Below are positions 1 to 8,317 of a stretch of DNA of 64,000 bases, piece by piece. Every line of letters begins with the position of its first letter. The first letter of the stretch is position 1. Position numbers and translations under genes: made by a program. Source of the stretch: Methylobacterium adhaesivum (GTDB lineage Bacteria > Pseudomonadota > Alphaproteobacteria > Rhizobiales > Beijerinckiaceae); contig NZ_BPQD01000002.1 in the NCBI RefSeq assembly GCF_022179065.1, positions 1 to 64,000 on the forward strand, read 5' to 3'. The notes beneath the pieces are model-generated. The model had not been told where the DNA came from. It worked only from the letters and a program-made list of their open reading frames with translations, and did no database searches.

Positions 1-27
1 GCCCGGCCGAAAGGCCGGGCTCTTTCC
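1..27 (+). terminator. Intrinsic terminator at the window edge
   Basis: A perfect 8-bp stem (GCCCGGCC/GGCCGGGC) closes a GAAA tetraloop and is followed by TCTTTCC. It presumably ends a gene lying left of the window, whose coding part is not visible. Confidence 0.75.
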
Positions 28-171
28 GTTTGAGCACCGATCCGAACGAGGGTGATGCATCCCGAACGGCAGAGTTTGCGTTGACCCCCTGACAATAGCC
101 GAAGGCGGCCCCCATCTGTGGACCGCGCGTGCGGTGCAGACGCCGCCGGCTTGGCCCAGGAGGACGACTCC

Positions 172-921
172 ATGAACAGCGAAGAACGCGACGTCATCGG
201 TGGTATTTTCCAGCGTCTCGAGCAGGCGGCGAACCAGCCCCGCGATCTGGAGGCTGAGCGCTTCATCGCCGAGAAGCTGCGCAACCAGCCCTACGCCCCC
301 TACGCGATGGCGCAGCTCATCTACGTGCAGGAAGAGGCGATCAAGAGCCTGAACCAGCAGCTCGAACAGGCGCGTCAGACGAGCCAGCAGCAGCCTCAGG
401 GCGGCGGCGGTTTCCTGTCGAGCATCTTCGGCGGCGGCAGCTCGCAGCGGCAGGAGCCCGCCCGTCCGGCGGGACAGCCCTGGGGCAACCAGGGGCAACC
501 ACAGCCCGGTTACGGGCAGCAGGGCGGCTATGGGCAGCAGCCCGGTTACGGTGGCCCGCCGCAGGGTGGTCCTCAGGGAGGACCGTGGGGCGGCCAGCAG
601 GCAGCGCCCGCCCGCGGCGGCGGCTTCATGGCGACCGCGCTTCCCATGGCGGCCGGTGCCGCCGGCGGCATGCTGCTCGGCAGTGCCCTTTCGAACGCCT
701 TCGCGGGCGGCCATTCCTCCCTCGGCAGCTCCGCCGCGGCGGGCCTTGGCGGCGGCGGCAATATCACCGAGAACAACTTCTTCAGTTCCGACACGAACAA
801 CCAGGATCTCGGCGCGGCCCTGGGCGGCGGCAACGACTTCCAGGACGCCTCGTTCGACAACGATGCGGGCGGTGATTTCGGCGGCGACCTCGGCGGCGGC
901 GGCGACGACGACTGGGTGTGA
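172..921 (+). CDS. DUF2076 domain-containing protein
   Basis: 249 residues. The start at 172 follows AGGAGG (158-163) at good spacing, so the longer in-frame extension upstream is unlikely. The N-terminal ~75 residues (MNSEERDVI, then FIAEKL and AYAMAQLIYVQEEAI) are the conserved helical part of the DUF2076 family. A Gln/Gly/Pro-rich low-complexity middle with GYGQQ repeats follows, then a short glycine-rich hydrophobic stretch (MAAGAAGGMLLGSAL) and a Gly/Asp-rich acidic tail. Family members are annotated as envelope or periplasmic proteins of unknown role. No classical signal peptide is visible. It is monocistronic between terminators at 1-27 and 966-1000. The family call is from recognition of the N-terminus; function is unknown. 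Confidence 0.8.
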   Translation: MNSEERDVIGGIFQRLEQAANQPRDLEAERFIAEKLRNQPYAPYAMAQLIYVQEEAIKSLNQQLEQARQTSQQQPQGGGGFLSSIFGGGSSQRQEPARPAGQPWGNQGQPQPGYGQQGGYGQQPGYGGPPQGGPQGGPWGGQQAAPARGGGFMATALPMAAGAAGGMLLGSALSNAFAGGHSSLGSSAAAGLGGGGNITENNFFSSDTNNQDLGAALGGGNDFQDASFDNDAGGDFGGDLGGGGDDDWV

Positions 922-965
922 TCGGCAGCAGCGCCCGCCTCCGGGCGGACGAGACGTCTTACAGA

Positions 966-1000
966 AAGGGCCGGCTCCCTCGGGGGCCGGCCATTTCGCA
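966..1000. terminator. Shared bidirectional terminator
   Basis: A GGCCGGC/GCCGGCC stem with an ~8-nt loop sits between two convergent genes (172-921 and 1001-1813). On the minus strand it is followed by CTTTCTGT and on the plus strand by ATTTCGC, so it can serve both. Confidence 0.65.
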
Positions 1001-1813
1001 TCAGAGCACCTCGACGCGCGTGCCGACGGGGGTGCGCTCGTAGAGGTCAATGACGTCCTTGTTCATCATCCGGATGCAGCCCGACGAGACGTTCTGACCG
1101 ATGGTATGCGGCTCGTTGGTGCCGTGGATCCGGTAGAGCGACGATCCAAGGTAGAGCGCGCGGGCCCCCAGGGGATTGGACGGGCCGCCCGACATATGCC
1201 GGGGCAGGTCGGGACGGCGCCGGATCATCTCGGCGGGCGGGGTCCAGTCCGGCCATTCCCGCTTCTGGCTTATGGTCTTGAGGCCCGACCAGGCAAAGCC
1301 CGGCCGCCCGACGCCGATGCCGTAGCGGATCGCCCGTCCGCCCGGCTGGACGAGGTAGAGAAACTTCGCCGGCGTATCCACCACGATGGTGCCGGGAGGC
1401 CGCCCGCCGTCGTAGGCCACGACCTGGCGGGCGAAGCGCGGATCGGACGCACGGCCAATGGCAGGTCCCTCGGGCAGGGCTTGAGCCTCGGGCCGGGCAT
1501 ACGCGGCCACAGGTTCCGGAACGGCGGCCTGCGGAAGGGCGGCGAGGCGGACACGCGCCGGCGCCGTCTCGACTGGGTTCGGATCGGCCTGTAGCACGGT
1601 CATGGGGACCCGGTCGCCGGACGACAGGCGGCGCGGCGGCTCCGCCCTCTCGCGGCGCATGACCGGGCCTTCGGCCGGGGCCGGCGCACCGCTCATGAGG
1701 AACTCGATGAAGCCGCCGCCGTAGCGCCCGGCGGTCTGGGCCTCGACCGGTCCCCCCGCCACCAGGGCCCCCACGACCAGGACCAGCCCGGCCACGCACG
1801 CTTCGATCCGCAT
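1001..1813 (-). CDS. L,D-transpeptidase (YkuD family)
   Basis: 270 residues. A hydrophobic N-terminus ending near PVEAQ (about residue 26) is a Sec signal peptide. A proline-rich linker to about residue 140 precedes a YkuD catalytic domain that holds H230 (RIHGTNEPHTIG) and the nucleophile C246 in SSGCIRM. These enzymes form 3-3 meso-DAP crosslinks in peptidoglycan or attach proteins to it, in the periplasm. The sequence shows all expected catalytic residues. It is a single gene facing the DUF2076 gene. Whether it crosslinks or anchors an outer-membrane protein cannot be told from sequence. Confidence 0.9.
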   Translation of the reverse strand: MRIEACVAGLVLVVGALVAGGPVEAQTAGRYGGGFIEFLMSGAPAPAEGPVMRRERAEPPRRLSSGDRVPMTVLQADPNPVETAPARVRLAALPQAAVPEPVAAYARPEAQALPEGPAIGRASDPRFARQVVAYDGGRPPGTIVVDTPAKFLYLVQPGGRAIRYGIGVGRPGFAWSGLKTISQKREWPDWTPPAEMIRRRPDLPRHMSGGPSNPLGARALYLGSSLYRIHGTNEPHTIGQNVSSGCIRMMNKDVIDLYERTPVGTRVEVL

Positions 1814-2054
1814 GATCCTTCCCTCCGAGTTCCGGGGCCGCGACGGGTCCGGATGCCGGGAGGATCGGGGCCGAAGGACCCGTGTCCGGTGAAGGAACGT
1901 GGTGAATCCTTCAGGAAACCGGCCGCCGGGGGCCGCGACGACGATTCAGCGTGAACGCGCGGTAAAGGTTGCGCATTCGTTGCGGCATTCAAGAAATGGC
2001 AATCAGTTTGACCGAGGGTACACCAGCCGACCTCTTGCGGACTCGACCAGACCG

Positions 2055-2789
2055 ATGACCACGAAACGCTACCGCATCGAAGACAGTCTCGGCCTGGCCG
2101 TGAGCGCACCGGCGCCGGTGGCGGTCGTGTCCTCCGACGCGGCGACGGTGAACGACCCCCGCCTCGACGAGATCCTGTCTGCGATTCAGGATCTGCGGCG
2201 GGCCACCCAGACGAGTACCGTCGAGACCATGGAAGCCTGCCGGAAGGAGCTGAGCGAAGCCCTGGCCATGCGCTCCGAGCTCGACGTGATGAAGGAGGCG
2301 ATCACCCGCACCAAGCTCGAGATCGCCACGCTGTATCGGTCCGAGAACACCGGCAAGGGCATGCGCCGGGTGGCGGGCGAGCTCGACGCCGTGGTCGATT
2401 CCACCGAGCAGGCGACGAGCACGATCCTCGGCGCCATCGAGGAGATCGAGACCAACGCCAGCATGCTGCGCGCCATGACCACCACCATGGCGGGCCGCGA
2501 GAACATCGACGCCATCCTGGACCGCGTGGTCGTTGCCTTCGAGGCGTGCAACTTCCAGGATCTCACGGGCCAGCGCATCCACAAGATCGTCGGCGTGCTG
2601 AAATTCATCGAGGAGCACCTCGACCGGATGATCGAAGCCTGGGGCGGCCTGGATACCTTCTCCGACGCCCTCGGCATCAGCGGCGGCAAAATCGATATCG
2701 ACGACGAGAACTCCCTCCTCAACGGACCGAAGCTCGACGGCGACGCGGGCCACGTGGATCAGGGCGACATCGACGCGCTGTTCGACTGA
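2055..2789 (+). CDS. cheZ: CheZ-family CheY-P phosphatase
   Basis: 244 residues from the ATG at 2055 (MTTKRYRIEDS); an in-frame extension to 1899 lacks conserved sequence. Long helical stretches (about residues 45-185) suit the four-helix-bundle CheZ dimer. FQDLTGQRI carries the D-x-x-x-Q catalytic pattern of CheZ. The C-terminus ends in GDIDALFD, matching the acidic CheY-binding tail after a flexible linker. CheZ dephosphorylates CheY-P to end a chemotactic response. No other chemotaxis gene lies within the window; the next gene is uvrC, 42 bp downstream. Confidence 0.85.
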   Translation: MTTKRYRIEDSLGLAVSAPAPVAVVSSDAATVNDPRLDEILSAIQDLRRATQTSTVETMEACRKELSEALAMRSELDVMKEAITRTKLEIATLYRSENTGKGMRRVAGELDAVVDSTEQATSTILGAIEEIETNASMLRAMTTTMAGRENIDAILDRVVVAFEACNFQDLTGQRIHKIVGVLKFIEEHLDRMIEAWGGLDTFSDALGISGGKIDIDDENSLLNGPKLDGDAGHVDQGDIDALFD

Positions 2790-2831
2790 TCGCCCCTTCC
2801 CTCGGGAATCGGCGCGGCTTAAATCAGCGCC

Positions 2832-4895
2832 ATGAACCGCGAGAGCAGCCGAGAGACCGCATCCGGCCGAAGCCTGAACGACGTTCCGCCCGAGGACCTC
2901 GACGAGATGGAGGAGGCGGACGACGCCTCCGAACTCGCTCCGGCCGACGACGCCCCCGAAATCGATTTCGATTTCGAGGAAGGGGCGGTCAAGGCCGGCA
3001 CGGAGATCATCCGGCGCTTCTGGACCACCCTGCCGTCGGGGCCGGGGGTCTACCGGATGTTCGATGCCAAGGGCGACGTGCTCTACGTCGGCAAGGCGAA
3101 GAACCTGAAGGCCCGCGTCGGCTCCTATGCCCGTGGACAGGCCCATTCGAACCGCATCGCCCGGATGATCTCGCAGACGGCGGCGATGGAGTTCGTCACC
3201 ACCCAGACCGAGACCGAGGCGCTGCTCCTCGAAGCCAACCTCATCAAGCAGCTCAAACCCCGCTTCAACGTGCTGATGCGGGACGACAAGTCGTTCCCCT
3301 ACATCCTCGTCACGGCGGATTCGGAAGCGCCGCAGATCGTCAAGCATCGCGGCGCGCGACGGCGCAAGGGCTCGTATTACGGGCCCTTCGCCAACGTCTG
3401 GGCGGTGAACCGCACGGTGAACGCCCTGCAGCGGGCGTTCCTCCTGCGCACCTGCACGGACAGCTACTACGAGAACCGCACCCGGCCCTGCCTGCTCTAC
3501 CAGATCAAGCGCTGCGCCGGCCCGTGCACCGCCGAGATCCCCCTGCCCGAGTATCAGGCGCTCGCCGAGAACGCCAAGGCGTTCCTCGCCGGCAAGTCCA
3601 ACGCCGTGAAGGACCGTATGCGGGAGGAGATGCAGGCGGCCTCCGAGGTGATGGAGTTCGAGCGGGCGGCGCGCTTTCGCGATCGCATCGCCGCGCTCTC
3701 GGCGATCCAGGGCGTGCAGGGCGTGAACACGCAAGGGGTCGAGGAGGCCGACGTGTTCGCCCTCGACGAGCAGGCCGGGCAGTTCTGCATCGAGGTGTTC
3801 TTCTTCCGCAACTTCCAGAACTGGGGCAACCGCGCCTACTTCCCCAAGGCCGACCGCTCCATGACGGCCGACGAGGTTCTCGCCTCGTTCATCGGCCAAT
3901 TCTACGACGACAAGCCGGCGCCGCGCCTCGTCCTCGTGTCCCACCCCATCGAGGATGCCGAATTGCTGGCCGCCGCCCTGTCGAGCCGCACGGAATACCG
4001 GGTCGACATCCACCAGCCCCAGCGCGGCGAGCGCAAGAACCTCGTGGACTACGCCCAGCGCAACGCCAAGGAGGCCCTGGGGCGGCGCCTCGCCGACACC
4101 GCCTCGCAGGGCAAGCTCCTCGTGGCGCTCGGCCAGTCGTTCGGTCTGGCCGCGACGCCCCGACGCATCGAGGTCTACGACAACTCGCACATCATGGGCA
4201 CGAACGCCGTCGGCGGCATGATCGTCGCCGGGCCGACGGGCTTCGCCAAGACCCATTACCGCACCTTCAACATCAAGTCCGAGGAACTGACGCCGGGCGA
4301 CGATTACGGGATGATGCGCGAGGTGCTGCAGCGCCGGTTCAAGCGCCTCGTGAAAGAGAACCCGCGCGACCCGTCCACGACGGACGCCGCCGACGCCCCG
4401 GCCGGAGCCGCCGCGCCGGAGGCGGAGTCCGAAATCATGCCGGCCTGGCCCGACCTCGTGCTCATCGACGGCGGCAAGGGCCAGTTGGATGCCGCCCGCA
4501 CGGCCCTGGAAGAGATCGGCGTCACCGACGTGGCGCTGGTCGGTATCGCCAAGGGCCGCGACCGCGATGCCGGACGCGAAACCTTCTTCGTGCCGGGCCG
4601 CCCGCCGTTCAAGCTGCCGCCGCGCGATCCGACCCTGTACTTCGTTCAGCGCCTGCGCGACGAAGCCCACCGCTTCGCCATCGGCACCCACCGGGCCAAG
4701 CGCAAGCGCGAGATGGTGAAGAACCCCCTCGACGAGATCGCCGGCATCGGCCCGACGCGCAAACGCGCGCTCCTGCACCATTTCGGCACCGTGAAGGCGA
4801 TCCAGCGGGCCGCGTTCGAGGATCTGGCGAAGACGCCCGGCGTCAACGCCGCCACGGCGCGGGCCGTCTACGATTTCTTTCACGCACAAGCCTGA
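2832..4895 (+). CDS. uvrC: Excinuclease ABC subunit C
   Basis: 687 residues, slightly longer than usual because of a ~55-residue acidic N-terminal extension ([17 protein letters not shown]). The GIY-YIG nuclease domain follows (GVY at 72-74, YVG at 85-87), making the 3' incision. A UVR motif for UvrB contact lies around residues 255-285 ([21 protein letters not shown]). The C-terminal RNase H-like domain ([14 protein letters not shown]) makes the 5' incision, and helix-hairpin-helix repeats close the protein ([17 protein letters not shown]). It acts in nucleotide excision repair with UvrAB. pgsA starts 15 bp downstream; uvrC-pgsA linkage is common in bacteria. Confidence 0.97.
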   Translation: MNRESSRETASGRSLNDVPPEDLDEMEEADDASELAPADDAPEIDFDFEEGAVKAGTEIIRRFWTTLPSGPGVYRMFDAKGDVLYVGKAKNLKARVGSYARGQAHSNRIARMISQTAAMEFVTTQTETEALLLEANLIKQLKPRFNVLMRDDKSFPYILVTADSEAPQIVKHRGARRRKGSYYGPFANVWAVNRTVNALQRAFLLRTCTDSYYENRTRPCLLYQIKRCAGPCTAEIPLPEYQALAENAKAFLAGKSNAVKDRMREEMQAASEVMEFERAARFRDRIAALSAIQGVQGVNTQGVEEADVFALDEQAGQFCIEVFFFRNFQNWGNRAYFPKADRSMTADEVLASFIGQFYDDKPAPRLVLVSHPIEDAELLAAALSSRTEYRVDIHQPQRGERKNLVDYAQRNAKEALGRRLADTASQGKLLVALGQSFGLAATPRRIEVYDNSHIMGTNAVGGMIVAGPTGFAKTHYRTFNIKSEELTPGDDYGMMREVLQRRFKRLVKENPRDPSTTDAADAPAGAAAPEAESEIMPAWPDLVLIDGGKGQLDAARTALEEIGVTDVALVGIAKGRDRDAGRETFFVPGRPPFKLPPRDPTLYFVQRLRDEAHRFAIGTHRAKRKREMVKNPLDEIAGIGPTRKRALLHHFGTVKAIQRAAFEDLAKTPGVNAATARAVYDFFHAQA

Positions 4896-4910
4896 GGGCG
4901 CCGTCCCAGC

Positions 4911-5564
4911 ATGAGCGAGGCACAGCGGTTGACCCCCACCCCGCCGCATGGTTTCACCGCGCCGATGGAGCCGACCCCCACCCGCCGCCGTTCGCCGGCC
5001 TGGACGCTCGCGAACTGCCTGACCTACGGGCGGCTCGTCGCGGTGCCCGTCGTCGTGGCCCTGCTGTACTGGCCCCTCGAGAACACCGCCCGGTTCGCGG
5101 CCCTCGGCGTCTACATCCTCGCCGCCATCACCGACTATCTCGACGGCTACGTGGCGCGGACCTACGACCAGTCCTCGGCGCTGGGACGGATGCTCGACCC
5201 CATCGCCGACAAGCTGCTGGTGGCCGCCTGCCTCCTCATGCTCGCGGCCGACGCCACGATCCATGGCTGGACCCTGTGGGCCGCCATCGTCATCCTGTGC
5301 CGCGAGATCCTGGTGTCGGGCCTGCGCGAGTACCTCGCCGAACTGAAAGTCGGCGTGCCCGTGAGCCGGGTCGCCAAGTGGAAGACCACCCTGCAGCTCA
5401 TCGCCATCGGCTTCCTCGTGGCGGGGCCGGCCGGCGAGACGATCCTACCCGGCACCATCCAGACCGGGACCTACCTGCTGTGGATCGCCGCGGCCCTCAC
5501 GCTCTACACCGGGTGGGACTATATGCGGGCGGGCATCAAGCACGTCATCGACGATCCGCGCTGA
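4911..5564 (+). CDS. pgsA: CDP-diacylglycerol--glycerol-3-phosphate 3-phosphatidyltransferase
   Basis: 217 residues. The CDP-alcohol phosphotransferase signature is complete: D78-G79-x2-A82-R83-x8-G92-x3-D96-x3-D100. Several membrane helices surround it. The enzyme makes phosphatidylglycerol-phosphate, the committed step to phosphatidylglycerol and cardiolipin, in the inner membrane. A second ATG at 4965 would remove a poorly conserved N-terminus and is a possible alternative start. It lies between uvrC and moaD in the same direction. Confidence 0.95.
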   Translation: MSEAQRLTPTPPHGFTAPMEPTPTRRRSPAWTLANCLTYGRLVAVPVVVALLYWPLENTARFAALGVYILAAITDYLDGYVARTYDQSSALGRMLDPIADKLLVAACLLMLAADATIHGWTLWAAIVILCREILVSGLREYLAELKVGVPVSRVAKWKTTLQLIAIGFLVAGPAGETILPGTIQTGTYLLWIAAALTLYTGWDYMRAGIKHVIDDPR

Positions 5565-5608
5565 GGCCCGTCCGGGACCGGCGGGACCACGCAGAAGGGC
5601 ACCGACCC

Positions 5609-5860
5609 ATGAAGCTCGTCTATTTCGCCTGGGTGCGCGAACGCGTCGGCAAGGCCGAGGAGGTGGTGGACCTGCCGGCGGGCCTCGCCACCGTGTCCGA
5701 CCTGCTCGCGTGGCTGCGTGGCCGGGGCGAGGAATACGCCCATGCGTTCGAGGGCGAAGGGGTGGTTCGCGTCGCCATCGACCGGGTCCACGCCAAGCCC
5801 GATGCGCCGATCTCGGGTGCCGCCGAGATCGCGTTCTTTCCGCCGATGACCGGTGGCTGA
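5609..5860 (+). CDS. moaD: Molybdopterin synthase small subunit MoaD
   Basis: 83 residues, the usual size. A ubiquitin-like fold is indicated by MKLVYFAWVRERVGK at the start and by the diagnostic C-terminal Gly-Gly of FPPMTGG, which is thiocarboxylated and delivers sulfur to precursor Z together with MoaE. It starts 44 bp after pgsA and is probably cotranscribed with it. moaE, which commonly follows moaD in alphaproteobacteria, is absent here: a repeat and a gene on the other strand follow instead. Confidence 0.93.
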   Translation: MKLVYFAWVRERVGKAEEVVDLPAGLATVSDLLAWLRGRGEEYAHAFEGEGVVRVAIDRVHAKPDAPISGAAEIAFFPPMTGG

Positions 5861-5862
5861 GG

Positions 5863-5952
5863 CTCGGAGTGCCTCAAAGAACTCCCGATCACGGCCGGTC
5901 CTCGCTCCGGACACAGCGGCGCAGCGGGATGTTTCTTGAGAGAGACTTTAAG
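5863..5952 (-). repeat. Family I palindromic element, copy A
   Basis: About 90 bp with imperfect inverted arms at 5863-5890 and 5923-5952. Arm 1 (CTCGGAGTGCCTCA, continuing to CCCGATC) matches arm 1 of copy B in about 24 of 28 positions once orientation is reversed. Arm 2, read on the minus strand, begins GCTTAAAGTCTCTCTC and contains the TAA stop (5948-5950) of the DUF2093 gene. The element fills the whole space between the convergent genes moaD and DUF2093. Confidence 0.7.
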
Positions 5953-6169
5953 CCTCGACGGCGCGCTCGCGCAGGCGCTGCAGCACCGCCTCAGGGCTGG
6001 CATAGGCCTCCTGATGCACGGCGCTCCAGTAGCGCAGGGCATCGAGGTCGATGGGTACGCCCGTCACGGCACAGCGCACGAAGCGGCCGGGCTTCACCAC
6101 CCGCATGGTGCCGTCGCCATATTCCACCGTCGCCTCTCCCGAGGCATTGCGTTCAAACCGGCCCAGCAT
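5948..6169 (-). CDS. DUF2093 domain-containing protein
   Basis: 73 residues beginning MLGRFERNASGEATVEYGDG, with CAVTGVPIDLDALRYWS in the middle. This is the conserved core of DUF2093, a small alphaproteobacterial family of unknown function. It is a single gene convergent with moaD. Its TAA stop lies inside the family I repeat. The family assignment is by recognition; no biochemical role can be inferred. Confidence 0.85.
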   Translation of the reverse strand: MLGRFERNASGEATVEYGDGTMRVVKPGRFVRCAVTGVPIDLDALRYWSAVHQEAYASPEAVLQRLRERAVEA

Positions 6170-6276
6170 CGTCGTCAGTCCCTTCGCATCGCACCGTTCC
6201 CAGCGTTCTAGGAGGCACGGGCGGCCCTGTCGATGATCCCTCGACAGGGCGGCCGGATCGGTGCCAAGGATTGCGA

Positions 6277-6687
6277 ATGGACCCCGATCTCCAGAGCCTG
6301 TTCGAGGCCGCGCGCGCCGCCCGCGCGCACGCCTATGCGCCCTATTCCGGCTTTTCCGTCGGAGCCGCCCTGCGCGATACGGACGGCCGGATCTATGCCG
6401 GCTGCAACGTCGAGAACGCGGCCTATCCCGTCGGCACCTGCGCCGAGGCGGGGGCCATCGCCGCCATGATGGCGGGGGGCGGGCGCCGGATTAGCGCCGT
6501 GCTGGTGATGGGGCCCGGGCCCGGCCTCGTGACGCCGTGCGGCGCCTGCCGGCAGCGCATCCGCGAATTCGCCGCGTCCGAGGCTCCGATCCATGTGGCC
6601 GACCCGGACGGGGTGCGGGCGTGCTTCACCCTCGGCGCCCTGCTGCCCGATTCGTTCGGACCGGAAAACCTGAGCGGCGATGCCTGA
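6277..6687 (+). CDS. cdd: Cytidine deaminase
   Basis: 136 residues, the length of the homotetrameric cytidine deaminases. The zinc site is C55-A56-E57 (TCAEAG), with C88 and C91 in TPCGAC. The N-terminal YAPYSGFSVGAAL and CNVENAAYP match the substrate pocket. It deaminates cytidine and deoxycytidine to uridine and deoxyuridine. It is first of four collinear nucleoside-salvage genes. Its TGA stop (6685-6687) falls in the left arm of a family I repeat. Confidence 0.95.
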   Translation: MDPDLQSLFEAARAARAHAYAPYSGFSVGAALRDTDGRIYAGCNVENAAYPVGTCAEAGAIAAMMAGGGRRISAVLVMGPGPGLVTPCGACRQRIREFAASEAPIHVADPDGVRACFTLGALLPDSFGPENLSGDA

Positions 6688-6773
6688 GTGTCTCTCACAA
6701 AACGCCCGCTACGCTGCCGTGCCAAGACGAGGAGCCGATGGTGATCGGGCGTTTCGTGAGGCACTCTGAGACC
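6683..6773 (+). repeat. Family I palindromic element, copy B
   Basis: Left arm 6683-6711 (CCTGAGTGTCTCTCACAAAA, then CGCCCGC); right arm 6744-6773, whose reverse complement reads CTCAGAGTGCCTCACGAAAC and then GCCCGATC. Both arms share CTCAC-AAACGCCCG, so the transcript can fold into a long imperfect hairpin. The left arm contains the cdd stop codon; the right arm overlaps the first codons of the next gene. Confidence 0.8.
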
Positions 6774-7592
6774 GATGCCCGGATTGCGGCGGCGACGCAT
6801 CTCCTCGCGGCACGGGGGCTCGGCGGCCCGTTCGCCTGCGCCCTCGTCACGGGAACCGGCCTCGGCGTCCTCACCGAACGCCTGACCGAGGCCGCGAGCG
6901 TGCCCTACGCCGACATTCCCGGTTTCCCCGAGCCGGGGGTGAGCGGGCATGGCGGCCGTCTTCACGCCGGCCATCTCGGCGGGCGCCGCGTCCTCCTGTT
7001 CGAGGGCCGGGCGCATGCCTACGAGACCGGGAACCCCGCCGCCATGCGGGTGCCCCTCGCCGTGGCGAAGGCCCTCGGTGCCCGCGCCCTGCTGCTCACC
7101 AACGCGGCGGGTTCGCTACGCCCGGAGACCGGCCCGGGACACCTCGTGGCGCTGTGCGACCACATCAACCTGTCGGGCTTGAACCCCCTCATCGGCGAGA
7201 CGAGCGACGGCCGGTTCGTCCCCATGGTCGGCGCCTACGACGCCGGCCTGCGGGAAAAGCTTCACGCGGCGGCCCGCGCCTGCGCCCTGCCCCTTCCGGA
7301 GGGCGTCTATGCCTGGTTTTCCGGCCCGAGCTTCGAGACGCCGGCGGAAGTCCGCATGGCCGGGATTCTCGGCGCCGATCTCGTCGGCATGTCCACGGTG
7401 CCGGAGACGATCCTCGCCCGCTTCCTCGGACTGCCCGTGGCGGCGGTCTCCGTCGTCACCAACCTCGCAGCCGGCATCGGCGGCGGCGATCCCCACCACG
7501 CCGAGACCAAGGCGATGGCCGCCCGGAGCGCCGCCGATCTCGCCCGCCTCGCCGAAGGCTTCGTGAGCCTGCTGCCGGAGCCCTCCCGATGA
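6738..7592 (+). CDS. Purine nucleoside phosphorylase, class II trimeric type
   Basis: 284 residues from the ATG at 6738. VTGTGLGVL (phosphate loop), HGGRLHAGHLGGRRVLLFEGRAH in the phosphate/ribose region, LTNAAGSL, and FSGPSFETPAEVRM followed by DLVGMSTVPE are the class II PNP motifs. It phosphorolyses inosine and guanosine and their deoxy forms to base plus (deoxy)ribose-1-phosphate. The first ~12 codons (GRFVRHSE) derive from the right arm of repeat copy B, so the ancestral start may have been elsewhere. The stop overlaps deoC by ATGA. Confidence 0.93.
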   Translation: MVIGRFVRHSETDARIAAATHLLAARGLGGPFACALVTGTGLGVLTERLTEAASVPYADIPGFPEPGVSGHGGRLHAGHLGGRRVLLFEGRAHAYETGNPAAMRVPLAVAKALGARALLLTNAAGSLRPETGPGHLVALCDHINLSGLNPLIGETSDGRFVPMVGAYDAGLREKLHAAARACALPLPEGVYAWFSGPSFETPAEVRMAGILGADLVGMSTVPETILARFLGLPVAAVSVVTNLAAGIGGGDPHHAETKAMAARSAADLARLAEGFVSLLPEPSR

Positions 7593-8317
7593 CCGACGCC
7601 CGCATCGCCCGGCGCGCCCTGCCGCTCCTCGACCTCACCGACCTGAGCGACGCCTGCACGGAAGCGGCCATTGCCGCCCTGTGCGGAGCGGCCCGGGCGA
7701 GCGGCGTCGCCGCCGTCTGCGTCTGGCCGCGCTTCGTCGCCCAGGCGGCCCGCGCGCTGTCCGGCTCGAGCGTCCGCGTCGCCACGGTGATCAACTTTCC
7801 CGGCGGCGGCGAGGACACGATGCGGGCCGTGGCCGACACCCGCGAAGCCCTGGCGGACGGGGCCGAGGAGATCGACCTCGTGCTGCCCTACCACGCCCTG
7901 CGCGACGGCCGCCCCGAGGCGGCCCGCGCCATGGTCGAGGCCGTTCGCGCCGCCTGCGGCGGGGCCTGCCTCAAAGTGATCCTCGAGACCGGACTGCTGG
8001 AGACGCCGGATCTCATCGCCGCGGCGAGCCGCCTCGCCCTGGCGGCGGGCGCCGACATGATCAAGACCTCCACGGGCAAGACCGCCGTGTCGGCGACCCC
8101 GGAGGCGGCCGAGATCATGCTGCACGCCCTCAAGGCGGCGGACGGTCGCCGGGGCCTCAAGGTTTCGGGCGGGATCAGGACCGTGGCCGATGCCGGCCTC
8201 TACCTCGCCATCGCCGACCGGATCATGGGTCCCGACTGGGCGAGCCCCGACACCTTCCGGATCGGCACGAGTGCCCTGCACGCCGCCATCGTCACCGCCC
8301 TGGAGCCCGCACCATGA
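7589..8317 (+). CDS. deoC: Deoxyribose-phosphate aldolase
   Basis: 242 residues. The Schiff-base lysine is K159 in DMIKTSTGK; the second active-site lysine fits CLKVILETG (K129) and the (K)VSGG phosphate-binding stretch follows. It cleaves 2-deoxyribose-5-phosphate to acetaldehyde and glyceraldehyde-3-phosphate. The start overlaps the preceding stop and its own stop overlaps deoA, both as ATGA, so translation is coupled. Downstream of the phosphorylases it drains deoxyribose into central metabolism; no phosphopentomutase (deoB) is visible in the operon. Confidence 0.95.
   Translation: MTDARIARRALPLLDLTDLSDACTEAAIAALCGAARASGVAAVCVWPRFVAQAARALSGSSVRVATVINFPGGGEDTMRAVADTREALADGAEEIDLVLPYHALRDGRPEAARAMVEAVRAACGGACLKVILETGLLETPDLIAAASRLALAAGADMIKTSTGKTAVSATPEAAEIMLHALKAADGRRGLKVSGGIRTVADAGLYLAIADRIMGPDWASPDTFRIGTSALHAAIVTALEPAP

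Noticed and set aside
1989-5264. A 1091-codon open frame on the minus strand across cheZ, uvrC and pgsA
   Set aside because: It is antisense to three genes with full motifs, has no RBS and an unstructured His/Arg/Gly-rich translation typical of GC-rich antisense frames.
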